A stretch of DNA of 64,000 nt from contig JANJXV010000037.1 of assembly GCA_024803745.1 (NCBI GenBank), positions 9,005,001-9,069,000 of the forward strand, in the 5' to 3' direction. Source of the stretch: Megascapheus bottae. Its lineage: Eukaryota > Chordata > Mammalia > Rodentia > Geomyidae. The translations under genes were made by a program, and so were the position numbers. Shown piece by piece: positions 23,801-36,100 of this stretch. Each line of letters begins with the position of its first letter. Within the stretch, counting starts at the first letter, position 1. The notes beneath the pieces are model-generated. The model made no database searches. It saw only the letters and a program-made list of their open reading frames with translations, and had not been told where the DNA came from.

Positions 23801-25640
23801 AGCCTTAAGATGAAGAGCTCAGGAACAGGGCCCAGGCTCAGAGTTCAAGGCTCATGAGTGTGGCTATTAGATCCAAATAGTATAAGAGAGAGGACTCAAT
23901 ATTTGCATACCCAATGCTATGGACATGGTACTGGAAATATAAACATAACTACATAAGACATAAAAACCTATGACTCTATAGACATGATGTTTTATTTTAT
24001 AAATTAATATGTATCTATGGTATACAAACCCTTAGCCTAATTTTGATTATGTTCTAAAAACTAAGTGCCAGTGATTGTATATAGAGATTCCCTTCTTGAA
24101 CACTCATTTGTTAAACATGTCATTTGACATATGATGTAAAAATCAAGGTTAATAAATTCTTTAATAAAAAAGTTACACAAGTAAGTTGGGTGCTGATAAT
24201 TCACATTCATACTCTCAGCTACTCACAAAGCTGAGATCAGAGGATCACAATTCAAAGCCAGCCCAGGCAGGAAAGTTCATGAGCCATTGATGGTCTAACC
24301 ATCATAAAGCAGGCAGTGAAGGTGTGGCTCACGTAGTATAGCATCAGCCTTGAGCACAACACCTACTCCTGAGTTCAAGCCCTATCACCAACAAAAACAA
24401 AATATTGTACAAACAGAATCACATGATCTATATTTTTTCCTTCTAAATCTTGGTTGTCAAGAAGCACAGTGATAGGAATCTTGGTTAAGAGCACCTGCTT
24501 CATCTTAGAGACATTTGGTTGTCTTTCATTCTCTAAGTGGTTTCTAATCTCGTCTATAAATGTGCATTTGAACTATTATATTTTTCAAAGATAATCAGCA
24601 ATAAACATGATTTATTGCCCCTTGATGGAATTCACACCAAAAGAAACCAGATAATGCTTTCTCAAGAGCAATACAGTTCTGTGCTCACTTTCTGTTAAAC
24701 ATTTTACTGCAAGGTAAACAAGGAACTGGGGAAACACAGAACCTACGCTTTCTAAAAATTGTCCATGTTTGTAAAAGTGAGGAGAGAATTAATGTAGGAT
24801 GTAAAAGGAATTATTGCAAAATTTATGTCAGTATTGAAAATGCCCACAAGATGCATTAAAAATGTTTAAGTTAGGGCTGGGAGTTTGACGTAGTGGTAGA
24901 GTGCTTGCCTAGCATGCACGAACACCCGGGTTCAATTCCTTGGTACCACATGCTTAGAAAAAGCCAGAAATGGTGCTGAGGCTCAAGTGGTAGAGTTCTA
25001 GCCTTGAGAAAAATCCAAGGACAGTCCTCAGGCCCTGAGTTTAAGCCGAGGACTGGCAAAAAAAAATGTTTATTTCTTCAAAGGAATTCTCAATGATGTT
25101 AAGGTAAACAATAAGTTATTTTGTCATATTTGTAAGTTCAAAATGTTCCACAAAGTCATTGGTATCAGTGCAGGGAAAGTAAGCAAAACAAACATCTAAC
25201 TTTATTATGTATTATTTGTTATATCTATCACACCTATACTGTATCATTAAATTGTATAATAATGGCAATTCTTTATGACAATATATACATGATATAAAAA
25301 AGTTGTGAGTTTTTGGCAGTTGAATGATTTAAAAACCTGAAATGACTTAGGATGCTCAGTGACTATAAATGCATATATCCCAATGACCACAAAGAACTAA
25401 TGTCCTTTAAAAGTGTGTTTCCCAAGCACACATTATGAAATTTGCTAGTGATCACAAGCATACTGAAAAGCCACTCCACTGGTGCCAAGGACAAAGCTCT
25501 GTGATGGAGGGCTTTCTTAGGATTGATATCCCAGGGGGGCAAAGCCACTATTTTTCTAGAAGTTGACTCGAATTTTCGTTTATACTTTCTGCAGAATTAG
25601 ATTGCTCCTTTCTAGAGAATTGTGTTCTTTCTCTCTTGCA
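20804..25640. repeat. Intron between the relic and Pcdhga12
   Basis: ID-headed composites at 21600-21790 (-), 23280-23465 (-), 24872-25065 (+). 7SL/B1-headed composites at about 21000-21200 (+, ending in a CA/GACA tract to 21252), 22405-22640 (+) and 24185-24400 (+). The rest (21800-22400, 22680-23270, 23470-24180, 24420-24870, 25080-25650) is AT-rich single-copy-looking DNA with no exon seen. Confidence 0.7.
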
Positions 25641-26017
25641 TTTGCTAGGCAAGCCATCTACCATTGATCTACATTGCCAGCTCTCCAGAATAATAAATTA
25701 ATAAATAAATGCTTGACACAAAGTGCTGCATGTCCAATAGGAGAAAAAAATAAAAATAGACAAAGTTGATAAATCAGAAAATTATAGCAACAAATTATAA
25801 CAATAATACGATACAAATGATAGATTAGTAATTTGAGATACGATTTTGTGTAATAGTTATATGCAAGGCCTGAGAAAAGGTTCCTGGTGTTGCTGGGGGG
25901 TCTGCCATGTGTAGAAATATATTGGCACGTTTGATTAATCCCAACTACACACGAATTATCTATACAAAGGGATCTTTTTGGTGCAAGCTCAGAGGAGAAT
26001 ATTTGATAAGGACTCAC

Positions 26018-28438
26018 CTGAATCAAGGCATGATTATCTTTAGATTCCCCTGACACCAAAAGAGGCTCGCTTTTCTCACAGCTCCCCTGGCTGAGCAGCG
26101 TGTCTGCATAGTTGGGCTGCGGAAAGATCAGGTGACTCTTTCCGGAGTCAGCTGTGAGCGAGACCTCGTGCGAATAGGTCTGCAGGAAGGCGCGCACGCC
26201 GTCCACGCCCACCAACGGGGCGGCGGGCGCGCCAGCCAATCCGTGCCCGGCAGCCCCGAGCGCGCGCAGGGAGTGCCAGCGCCGCAGCCGCAGCGCCAGC
26301 AGCGCGATGACGAAGGCCAGGAAGACACAGGAGACCGTGGCCACAGCCACCACGAGGTAGAGCGTTAGGCTCGAGGCTTCCGGGCCGGCAGGGGACTCTA
26401 GACTGCTCAGATCGGCCAGGACGTCGGGAATGTTATCGGCGATGGCCACGGTGAGCGTGACAGTGGCCGAGAGAGGGGGCTGGCCATGGTCCTGCACAGC
26501 CACCACCAGGCTCTGCTTGAGAGCATCTCTGTCCAGCAGGGCCCGCGCCGTGCTCACTTCGCCCGTGTGCAGCCCCACCACGAAGAGCCCCGGCTCGCTG
26601 GCCTTGAGCAGGCGGTAGGACAGCCAGGCGTTCTGTCCCGAGTCCTTGTCCACCGCCACCACCTTGGTCACGAGGTACCCGGGCTCTGCGGAGCGGGGTG
26701 CCAGCTCCACGCCGGTGGAGCCGTCGGTGGGGAAGGTGGGGTACAGGATCTCGGGGATGTTGTCATTTTGGTCCACCACGAACAGGGTTAAAGAAACGTT
26801 GCTGGTGAGCGGCGGGTCCCCGCTGTCGCGCGCTATCACCTGCAAATGGAGGTCTCGGAACTGCTCGTAGTCAAAGGATTGCAAGGCGTACAGGACACCG
26901 GTGTCCGAGTGGATGGACACGTAAGAGGACACGGGGGCATTACGGAGGGTGTCCTCAGCCAGGGAATACGTGATTTGGGCATTCTCGTCACTGTCGGGGT
27001 CATGGGCCGTCACCGAGATGATGGAGGCGCCTCTAGGGTTGTTCTCTGGGATGTACGCTGAATAGGAGGCCTGGGGGAAGATGGGCGAATTGTCGTTGGC
27101 ATCTGCCACATTCAGCGAGATGAGCGTTCGGGTCGCCAGGGGCGGAGTTCCTCCGTCGGTGGCTGTCACCGTGATGTTGTAGCTAGGAACTCGTTCTCTG
27201 TCTAAGACGGTGTCGGTGACTAAACTGTAGTAACTCCCGTAAGATTTCTCTAGTTTAAAGGGCAGATTCCCTTGAATGGAGCAGAACACTTGTCCGTTTT
27301 CTCCGGAATCCTGGTCATTTACATTTAAAAGCGCAATCAGCGTCCCTGCGGGCGAGTTTTCGGGAACGGAGCTGGTGAGTGAGGTGATGGTTACTTCTGG
27401 GGCGTTGTCATTCACGTCCAGAACGGTGACCAGGACTTTGGCCCGCGCCGAGTACCCCGCGGAGTCCGTGGCCTGCACTTCCATCTCGTAGAGCCCCGCT
27501 TCCTCGTGGTTCAGCTCCCCAATTGTTGAGAGGGTCCCTAAATGACTGTCTAGCTTGAAAACCCGGGCCGCCTTGTCGTCCACGTACCGGAAGGAGTACG
27601 CCACTTCTGCATTGGCTCCTTCGTCTGGGTCGGTGGCGTTCACCAGAAGCAGCTGGGTGCCCACTGGCGCGTCCTCGGGCACGCTCACGCGGTACTCGGG
27701 TCTAGCAAACGCCGGGGCGTTGTCGTTGGCGTCGAGGACTGTCACGCGGATGCGCGCCGTACCGGTGCGCGCAGGCTTTCCTCCGTCCCGGGCCGTGAGG
27801 ACCAGATGGTGCGCGGCCCTTTCCTCGCGGTCCAGCGCGCTTTCCAGCACCAGTTCCGGGGACTTGTTTCCATCCGCTCCGTTTTGCACCTCCAGGGAGA
27901 AGTGAGTGTTGGGGCTGAGCTCGTAGCTCTGGAGAGAGTTCTCCCCGATATCTGGATCCCAGGCGTGGGGAAGGGGGAAGCGCATCCCGGTGGCTGCGTG
28001 TTCGCTCACTTTGATTTCTAACTCACTTTCACGGAAATAGGGGGCATTGTCGTTAATGTCCCTCACTTCTACTTCCACCCCGTATATTTTCCCTTTATCC
28101 TCCATGAGGATCTCTAGGTTTAATTGACACTTGACGGTGCCCATACAGAGCTCCTCCCGGTCGATCCTGCCCGCGGTGATCAGGCTGCCACTCCGCGGGC
28201 TCAGAGCGAAGAGGTGAGCCTTACCTCTGGAGAGGAGGCGGACTCCGCGCTGCGCCAGCTCCCGGGGCTCCAGCCCCAGGTCCCTGGAGATGTTGCCCAC
28301 CCGAGAGCCTTTCTCCAGCTCCTCCGGAACCGAATAGCGAATCTGGGTGCATGCCGCTTCCCGCAGGACTCCGAGCACGACTCCCAGCAGGACCAGCCCT
28401 GAGCGGTCTCGCTGCAGTTGCGCGGGGATCGTTATCAT
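26018..28438 (-). CDS. Pcdhga12: Protocadherin gamma-A12 variable exon
   Basis: Coding exon of 807 codons, the last A/B-type variable exon of the array. It has a signal peptide (about 12-29), QIRYSVPEE mature start, and calcium linkers DINDNAP (127-133), DANDNAP (236-242), DVNDNAP (341-347), DANDNSP (446-452) and DQNDNIP (556-562). The membrane helix is at about 690-716 and the 91-residue tail carries [10 protein letters not shown]. The match to human PCDHGA12 as remembered is strong: IPAxLxRD start, CMGxxKCQLNL, and the exon end around SKDNHALIQ. Donor CAG|gtgagt at 26017, phase 0. Unlike its sisters, the frame stays open 119 codons into the intron, to a stop at 25658. The EC6-membrane portion is very GC- and CpG-rich. 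The gap of more than 25 kb downstream without another intact exon supports A12, which is followed by C3 after a long interval in human and mouse. Confidence 0.94.
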
Positions 28439-28620
28439 TTTTCTCGTGGGTAAGGATGATGGTGGTGGTGATGCTTATTTTCCAGTTTCGCCCTTGACTG
28501 CTGAAGCCAGGCTCAGCTCTTGGAATCGGACGGCTGCAGAAGGCTAGCTGTTCTCCGTTCTCTTTTCTCGCAGAGATGTGCGCGTGCGAGGCTAGCGGGC
28601 TCTCTGTCTTTTTCTCCCCA

Positions 28621-28650
28621 TTGGTGAACAGCGGCGCTCAGAGTCCTAAC
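28621..28650 (-). promoter_or_regulatory. Pcdhga12 promoter conserved element (CSE)
   Basis: Minus-strand CTGAGCGCCGCTGTTCACC about 190 bp upstream of the A12 ATG, the shortest spacing of the seven. It matches the A9 and A10 elements apart from one flank base. Confidence 0.85.
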
Positions 28651-28839
28651 CAATTACTGCACAATCTTCAACTCCCCGAGAAGATTTTGGGTCTTTATAC
28701 CTTAAATAGCTCCACCTACCGTTCTCCAACGAGAGAAGCAGGGCTGACGAAACCGGCAGTATTCGTTTTAGTAGAAAGTTCAGTGAGCTTCTTTTTCTCT
28801 TCAATTTTCCATACAAACCCACTTTCTTAATGTTTTCTC

Positions 28840-30480
28840 TAGTCGTCCATGCTTCATGATTTTTCCAGTGACCTCTTGAGCATATTTTAAGCTTCTATAA
28901 GCAGTAATTTTAACTTGTAACTGTAGTGCACCTACTTTGAGATCACATCACACCCCAACACACCTACTACAGAGGAGTCTCTAGGAGTTTATTCCTTTGA
29001 GAAATTATATATAACAATTTACCCATTTGAACTCAGCTATATTTCAGGATTTTTCTGTATAGATTTCATGAGTTTGTCTAAATAGAACTACTTTAACACG
29101 TTGATATTTGACACAGGAGAATTATATTTCCATGATAGTATCAAAACCAAAATATGAGAAATATGATTGTACACATTATAGAATCATGTCTAGAAAGAAC
29201 TCAAGTGAAGCATGGAAGCATTCCAACGTGAATTAACCGGAAGAAATGGTAGTACTCTACATTTCAACTAATGCATTATATTTTAAAGAATGTTTGGTAT
29301 TTAAAAGGATTTGGCAAAGGGGAATTTGAAATCTAAAGAATACGGTTAACTTGGGGCTGGGAGTTTGGCCTAGTGGTAGAGACAGTGCTCAGGCCCTGAG
29401 CTCAAGCCCAGGACTGGCAAAAAAAAAAAAAAAGAAAAAGAATATGGTTAACTTAACGTCTCCTGGATAATTCTAATGACTGAGGATTGCTGGAAACACA
29501 TTTGGAAGCACAGCAAAATACAGGGAAGAATTGAAGACTTTCATTCATTACTTCTTGAAAGAAGTACTTTGGGGTAGGAAGGGATGAGGATGAGCTTTAT
29601 AGCTGAGCCCTACTCCAGCCCTGGTAGCCACAGAAATAATATATATATATATATATATATATTAACGCTGAGAGGAACTAATGGGTAGATATATAAAAAA
29701 AATCACACAGAAAGTTGACAGATTCAAAGAATCCCTGATAAACCCAATTATCGAATTATAACCCTGCCATTCTTTGAGTCAGGGATTCAACAGCCTAAGG
29801 TTGCCACAAGATCGCTATCTTCCTACCTCAAACTCTTGAGGGCTAGCTAGGACTACAGATGTAAGCTATCATGCCTTGATTATTATTATTATTACTATTG
29901 TTTGCCAGTCCTGGGGCTTGAACTCAGGGCCTGGGCACTGTCCTTGAGCTTTCTCAAGGCTAGTGCTCTATCAGTTGAGTCACAGCACCACTTCTGGCAT
30001 TTTCTGTGTATGTGGTACCAAATAATTGAACTCAGGGCTTCTTGCATGCTAGGCAAGCACTAGGCCACACTCCTAGCCCATGGTCATATCATTTGTAAGT
30101 CCTTTTCATATGCATTTCCTATTTATACCGTTGTATACTCAAGATATTGTTCCCCCAAGAAATACTAATAGAAAGAAATAAATTTTAGTTCAACTAAAAG
30201 TTTTGAATGGCAACAGTATCATAATACTTATCAGAGTAACTTGTTATGTTTTTTGTTTTGGTATGTGTGGATAAAATATTTCAAAACACTTGAAGACTAA
30301 TAAAGTTACTAGTCCACAGAGAAAAATCAGGAAAATACTGAAAAAGGATCAAACAAACAGGAAGCAATAGCAGATACAATCTACCTGATTTTTTTCTAAC
30401 GTATTGATTTGAAAACCAAGCCATACTATTTTCAAATTAAAAGACAATGAAACTTAGGTGAATAGAAGCAACACGTTTGA
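28840..30480. repeat. Spacer between Pcdhgb8 and Pcdhga12
   Basis: Contains a shortened ID-headed SINE at 29353-29434 (+) flanked by near-identical 17-bp repeats, a TA tract at 29638-29662 and a full ID-headed SINE at about 29900-30080 (-). The remainder is AT-rich and holds nothing recognisable. Confidence 0.7.
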
Positions 30481-30509
30481 GCTCATGTTACTCAGTGAGT
30501 GACACTTAC

Positions 30510-32870
30510 TGGCAAAGCAGCTTCCTTAGAAAGATCTTGTGGTGGGACCATTTCTGGCGTCATGGTGAGAAAATCACACTTCGTATTTCGAGAATCAGAG
30601 GCAACGCACAGATTGTAGGAATATGGTAAAGTCCCTTCATTGTAGTTGAGAGAAACTCCTGGTCTAGTCTTAGAACAGAGACCAGACTGAAAGCAGCCCC
30701 AGGCGGCAGCGCTGGAGGAGCGCTTGAGACGCAGGGCGATGGCCAGGATCACAGCGAGGAGGAAGAGCACGGAGATCAAGGCCAAGGCCACCACCAGGTA
30801 AAACTGCAGCTCTGCCTGAGGGTCGGAGGGCAAAGGGTCATGGCGGAGGTCTGGCAGAGCCTCTTGCAGGCTATCGGCGAAGATGAGGTGCAGAGTGACT
30901 GTGGCGGAGAGCGGCGGCTGTCCACCATCGCGCACAGCCACCAGCAGGCGCTGGCGCGTGGCATCCCTGTCACCCAAGGCGCGAGCCAAGCGCACCTCGC
31001 CCGAGCGCAGCCCCAGGCTGAAGAGGCCGGCATCGCTGGCCTGCAGCACGTGGTAGGACAGCCAGGCGTTGTGTCCAGAGTCGGCGTCCACCGCCACCAC
31101 CTTGGTGACCAGGTACCCGGGCTCGGCGGCGCGCGGCACCATGTCGAAGAGCGCCGAGCCGTCGGGCTCCAGCGCGGGGAAGAGCACGCGGGGCGCGTTG
31201 TCGTTGCGGTCGCCCACCAGCACGCGCAGGCTGGCGTTGGCGCGCAGCGAGGGCGAGCCCTGGTCGCGCGCCTGCAGCGTGAGCTGGAAGGAGCGCAGCT
31301 GCTCGTGGTCGAAGGCGCGCTGGGCGAACACCACCCCGCTGTGCGCGCTCACGGACACGTAGGACGACAGCGCGGCGGGCTCCAAGTCGCTGGCTAGGAT
31401 GGAGTAGGACACCTGGCCGTTGGGGCCCAGGTCTGGGTCCGAGGCGCTCACCTGAGCGATGGAGGCTCCAGGAGGGTTGTTCTCGGCCACGTGGACCACG
31501 TAGGAGGCCTGCTGGAAAACCGGGGCGTTGTCGTTGACGTCGCGGATGTGTAGGGTGATGGTTGTGCTGGAGGAGAGGGGTGGCTTACCCTTGTCAGTGG
31601 CTAGGATGGTGACATTGTACTCTGGGGTCTGCTCCCGGTCCAGAATCCCATCTGTTACAAGTTTGTAGTAATTACTAGCGGATGGCTCAATCCTAAAAGG
31701 GAGCTTTTCTTTTATAAGACACGCGACCTCCCCATTTTCTTCGGAATCCTTATCTTGTGTTTTGAACAGTGCAATCACGCTTCCGGGTTTAGTGTCCTCT
31801 GCTATAGAACTGGACACGGAAGTGAAAACAACATCTGGAGCATTGTCATTCTCATCCAGAATTTGCAGTATAACTTTACATTCAGTGGCCATCCCTCCAC
31901 CATCTTTAGCTTCTATGCTCATGGTATACCTGCTTCTGGTTTCAAAGTCTATGAAGTCTTTAGATTTAATTTCCCCGTTTCGATTATCTAGCATAAACAT
32001 ATTTCCAATACCATCACCTAATGATTTAAAAGAATAGGTGATCTCTGCATTGATGCCCTCATCCTTGTCAGTGGCTGACACCTTCAGCACAGAGGTGCCT
32101 GGTGGCATGTTTTCCTTGAGGCTAACTTTGTACACATGTTGGCTGAAAACAGGGGGGTTATCATTGGCATCCGTGACCTTAATTTGAATTTGAGTGGTGC
32201 CAGTTAGAACAGGGTCTCCCCCATCTGCTGCGGTAAGAACCAGGTGATGGGAACTCTGTCGTTCCCTGTCCAGGGGCTTCTCCAACACTAATTCTGGAGC
32301 ACTCATGCCTTCAGCCTTGCCCTTCACCATCACAGAGAAATGCTCATTAGCGCTGAGCTGGTAACTCTGGAGTGAGTGAGGTCCTACATCTGCATCTATA
32401 GCAGATTCCAGGCCAAAACGAGTGCCTGGAGTTGCAAATTCATTGATTTGTAAAACAATGCTATTCTGAGTGAAATGAGGTGGATTGTCATTTATATCCT
32501 TTATCTCCACATCGATATGAAAAATGTTGAGAGGATTGTCTGCTACAATCTCTAGGGGCACTACACACAGAGGGGTTTGTGGGCAGAGTAGCTCTCGGTC
32601 TATTCTGTCACTCACGAGTATATTTCCGTTCTCAGTGTTCACAGTAAAGTACTGTTTCTCGGCACTAACTTGAAGGTTACGAGTCAGTAAATCCTGAACA
32701 TGCAGCCCCAGGTCCTCAGCCAGATTTCCTACCACTGAGCCCCTAGCCATTTCTTCCGGAATCGAATAGCGGATCTGCTCCGAGAGCCCGGCACAGAACA
32801 AAGGCAGCAGAAAGGGAAAGAGTACTTGCCGCCACGGGGTTCTGCTCCTTTGTTTCGCCCTATATTCCAT
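30510..32870 (-). CDS. Pcdhgb8: Protocadherin gamma-B8 variable exon (intact)
   Basis: Coding exon of 787 codons encoding a complete gamma-B protocadherin. The open frame begins at 32930, but the ATG at 32870 (MEYRAKQRSR) lines up residue for residue with the B6 and B7 starts and is preferred; the upstream ATG would add 20 residues. The signal peptide is at about 15-30, six cadherin repeats follow with DINDNPP as first linker, and the membrane helix is near 689-713. The cytoplasmic tail has only 74 residues against 93-94 in B6 and B7, still with NEGTLPYSYNLCV. Donor CCA|gtaagt at 30509, phase 0; read-through would stop at 30492. No frameshift or stop is seen. In human the B8 gene is a pseudogene, whereas mouse has a functional one, so an open frame fits a rodent. 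Its promoter element is present at 33081-33110. EC5 to the membrane helix is nearly identical to B6 and B7. Confidence 0.92.
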
Positions 32871-33080
32871 CCTTCTCAGCGTAGCTGCAGACTCTGATGC
32901 CCAATGCTTCACAAATTGCTCTCTCCACACGGAAAACCCAATGCTTCCAGTTTCAGAATATCCTGATCGTAAATGGATTTGCCAAACAGAAAACCCAACT
33001 CCAAATCATCCTCAGCTTTACTTCTGTGGCTGCGCAAAATTATCATCCTGGTGGATCCTGGGATCAGCTCTTGCAGCAAA

Positions 33081-33110
33081 TTGGCCAACAGCGGCGCCTG
33101 GAGTCTGTTT
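33081..33110 (-). promoter_or_regulatory. Pcdhgb8 promoter conserved element (CSE)
   Basis: Minus-strand AGGCGCCGCTGTTGGCC about 215 bp upstream of the B8 ATG. An intact element in front of an intact frame argues that this B8 is an expressed member. Confidence 0.8.
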
Positions 33111-33199
33111 AGAAAATTGCAGCCAGAAACCTTTGCAAACTCAGTGGGCTTCAGCATTCCCATAGACTTGGCTTGTTTGGTAACTAACTGGTGAATTAA

Positions 33200-36100
33200 T
33201 GTTTTTTTGGATTCTCCTATCCTCCAGTATTTGCTACCAAAGAAAGTTCCTTAGTGATGTGATGCAATAGTAGAGCCATTAACCCAGTAATGAGAGATTA
33301 AAAATTTTAAATCTCTAATAAGAGAAAACGCACACATTAGAAGAACCATGGTCTTTCCGGGAAAGATCATGTGAAAAAAACAGTTCCACAATATGCTATG
33401 GGAAATTTTTGGCAGTCATAAAATATACTTAGTATTTGATATTCAGGTAATTTTCCTCATTCAGATGATGGAAATTATATCTTTATCTACATGTCTTGGA
33501 GTTGTATACAACATATTCAGAATAAATATGGCCAATGCCATAAAGTATTGCTCATTAATAAGAGAGGTTTAAGAAAAGGATAACTTTTTAAAACCATAAA
33601 TGGAATATAAAGGTTTAACCTAATAGGTTACCATAAGAATATTTTGACATGCACTTTATCTTGTTATTAAATGGACTGTATGTTGCACCCCCAGTAAAAT
33701 GTTAGCACTATCTCCAAATAAAAACACTCTTAATATTCAAATATTTCAAAGCCAACCTTTCCTTTTTGTTCCCTGAGCTCCTGGTTACTAGCACCCAACT
33801 AGTTTAGTTTGTGCTTAAACACAAGGAACATCTTCATTTCCCTAAACAATTCAGGTCATTTTATTAATCTAACTGCAGTTCAAGTACAATGCCTTCAACC
33901 AGTTTTCAGACTTTGGAATTCCACAAGCATAAATACTACCCCTAGATGTTCAAAATGCTCCAACATTTATTTTTCTACTTCAAGACAAATTTAGGCATCT
34001 CTCAGATTTTTCATTCCCATAGTTGATTTTTGCAAAACACTATACCCTTAATTTATAATTGATTATACTAATAACTCCTAAATGAGAAACATATACTTAA
34101 AAGAATATTAACATGCAACTATCTGAGCAAAACATTTAGGTGTAATTTAATAACTGAATTGAACTAATTACATGAATGACTTGTGTGTTCAGATACACTA
34201 GATAAGTCTATTTTCCACATCTGTTACTCATAGTCCTTGCTCAGATAACAAGCATGTTATTAGGTAACTATCAGGGCTTCAATAACAAGTTAATATAATG
34301 CACAATGTAATGCACAATGCACTTATGTCAGAAAGGAAGAATTTTTCATTCCTAGATGGAATGAAAATGAACAAAATACCCACTGAATACTAACTAAATA
34401 AATCTTTTTGGGGAGGATGACAGGGGTTGCACCCAAGGCCTTGTACATGTTAAGAACATACTCTACCCAGAAGTGTATGTACAGATAGTCTCTTATGAAA
34501 TCTAAATGCTTACCTCATCTCATATTCACATACTATTCTATGTGAAAAGTGTAAGCATCATAAGCAGATTGGAAAATAATTTTTGAGATGCACCAGATGA
34601 AAGTTATTTTTGTGGGGGAGGGAAATGGGTACCAAGACATGTGAAAGGGTATCAATGTACGTGAATTAATGCACCTTCTATCTGGCAAATATCATGTAAC
34701 CCTTTTACTAATTACAATAAAAAATGCAAAAAAGAAAGTTATTTTTGTGTGAATGTACTATATTACAAAGCCTTCTTACATACACTAAATAAAAGAATAG
34801 AAGGAAATATCAGTTCTGTTACTGAATTATTCTTAAGATAACCTAATGGCGTCACTACTGAAATGTTAAGAAAGACATTCCTTTCTTCTCCCAAGAAACT
34901 CTCATAATTAAAACTCAGTCAATTGTTTGTTTCTGTAGGGTGAAGCAATAAAAGAAAGTTGAAATAGTGAATAGGATTTGAGTATATCATTAGCCATCAA
35001 AAAGTAAAAAAAAAAGTTGTCTCATGTTAAGTAATAAAAACTTTTTGCTGGGCACGGTGGCTCACTCTTGTAATCCTACCTTCTCAGGAGCCTGAGATCT
35101 GAGGATCAAGGTTCAAAGCCAGCCCAGCCACAAAAGGACCAGAAACTCTTATCTCCAATTAACCTCTGGAAAACAGGAAGTGGGGCTTGGCTCCAGAGTA
35201 GGATGGTAGCTTTGAGCTGTAGAGCTCAAGGACAAGGCCCAGGCCCAGGGGTAGGGCATTAGCCTTGAGCTGAGAAGCTCAGGGACAGTGCCCAGGCTGA
35301 GTTCAATCTCCATGACCCACAGAAAAAAATAGCCTTTTCATGGGCCTGGGAGTGTGGCTTAGTGGTAGCGTGTTCATCTAGCATGCATAAACCCCTGGGC
35401 TTGATTTCCCAGAACCACATACACAGAAAAAGCCAAAAGTGGTGCTGTGGTTCTAGTGGCAGAGCACTAGCCTTGAGCAAAAAGTGTTCAAGGACAGTGC
35501 CCAGGCCCTGCATTCAAGCTCCAGGACTGGCAAAAAAAGCAAACAAACTTTTCATGCATTAAGTATATATATGTATTACTAGATAGATGAGAAAGAGCTA
35601 TAGAGTATTTTACATAATAGAGTTAAAATTAAACATTAGAAATCATGATAAATAATGATATACTATAATGGTAAGTCAATTTAAATAACTGAAATTGAAA
35701 TAAATAAAGCTGGGTGCTGGTAGCTCATACCTGTAATCTTAGCTACTCAATCACTCAGGAGACTGAGATCTGAGGATTGCGGTTCAGAGTCAGCCTGGGC
35801 ATGGAAGTCTGTGAGGCTCTGATTTATAATTAACCACCAGAAAACCAAAAGTGGGCTGTGGCTCAAAATGGTAGAGCACTAGTCTTGAGCTGAAGGAGCT
35901 CAGGGACAGCACCCAGGCCTAGAGTTCAAGCCCAAAGTCTGACAAGAAAATGATAAACAATACAAATAATAAATACAAACATTTATGGGTCATTAACCTG
36001 AATTGTGACCAGTTTACTTTGACAGTAAACTACTTAGCTGGTTGCTTGTGACTTAACGCCTGTAATCCTAGTTACTCAGCACATTGACATCTGAGAATTG

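Noticed and set aside
20804..25640. Search for an additional A-type variable exon or relic between the B relic and A12
   Set aside because: No cadherin linker motif (DxNDNxP) or [13 protein letters not shown] start could be read in either orientation by eye.
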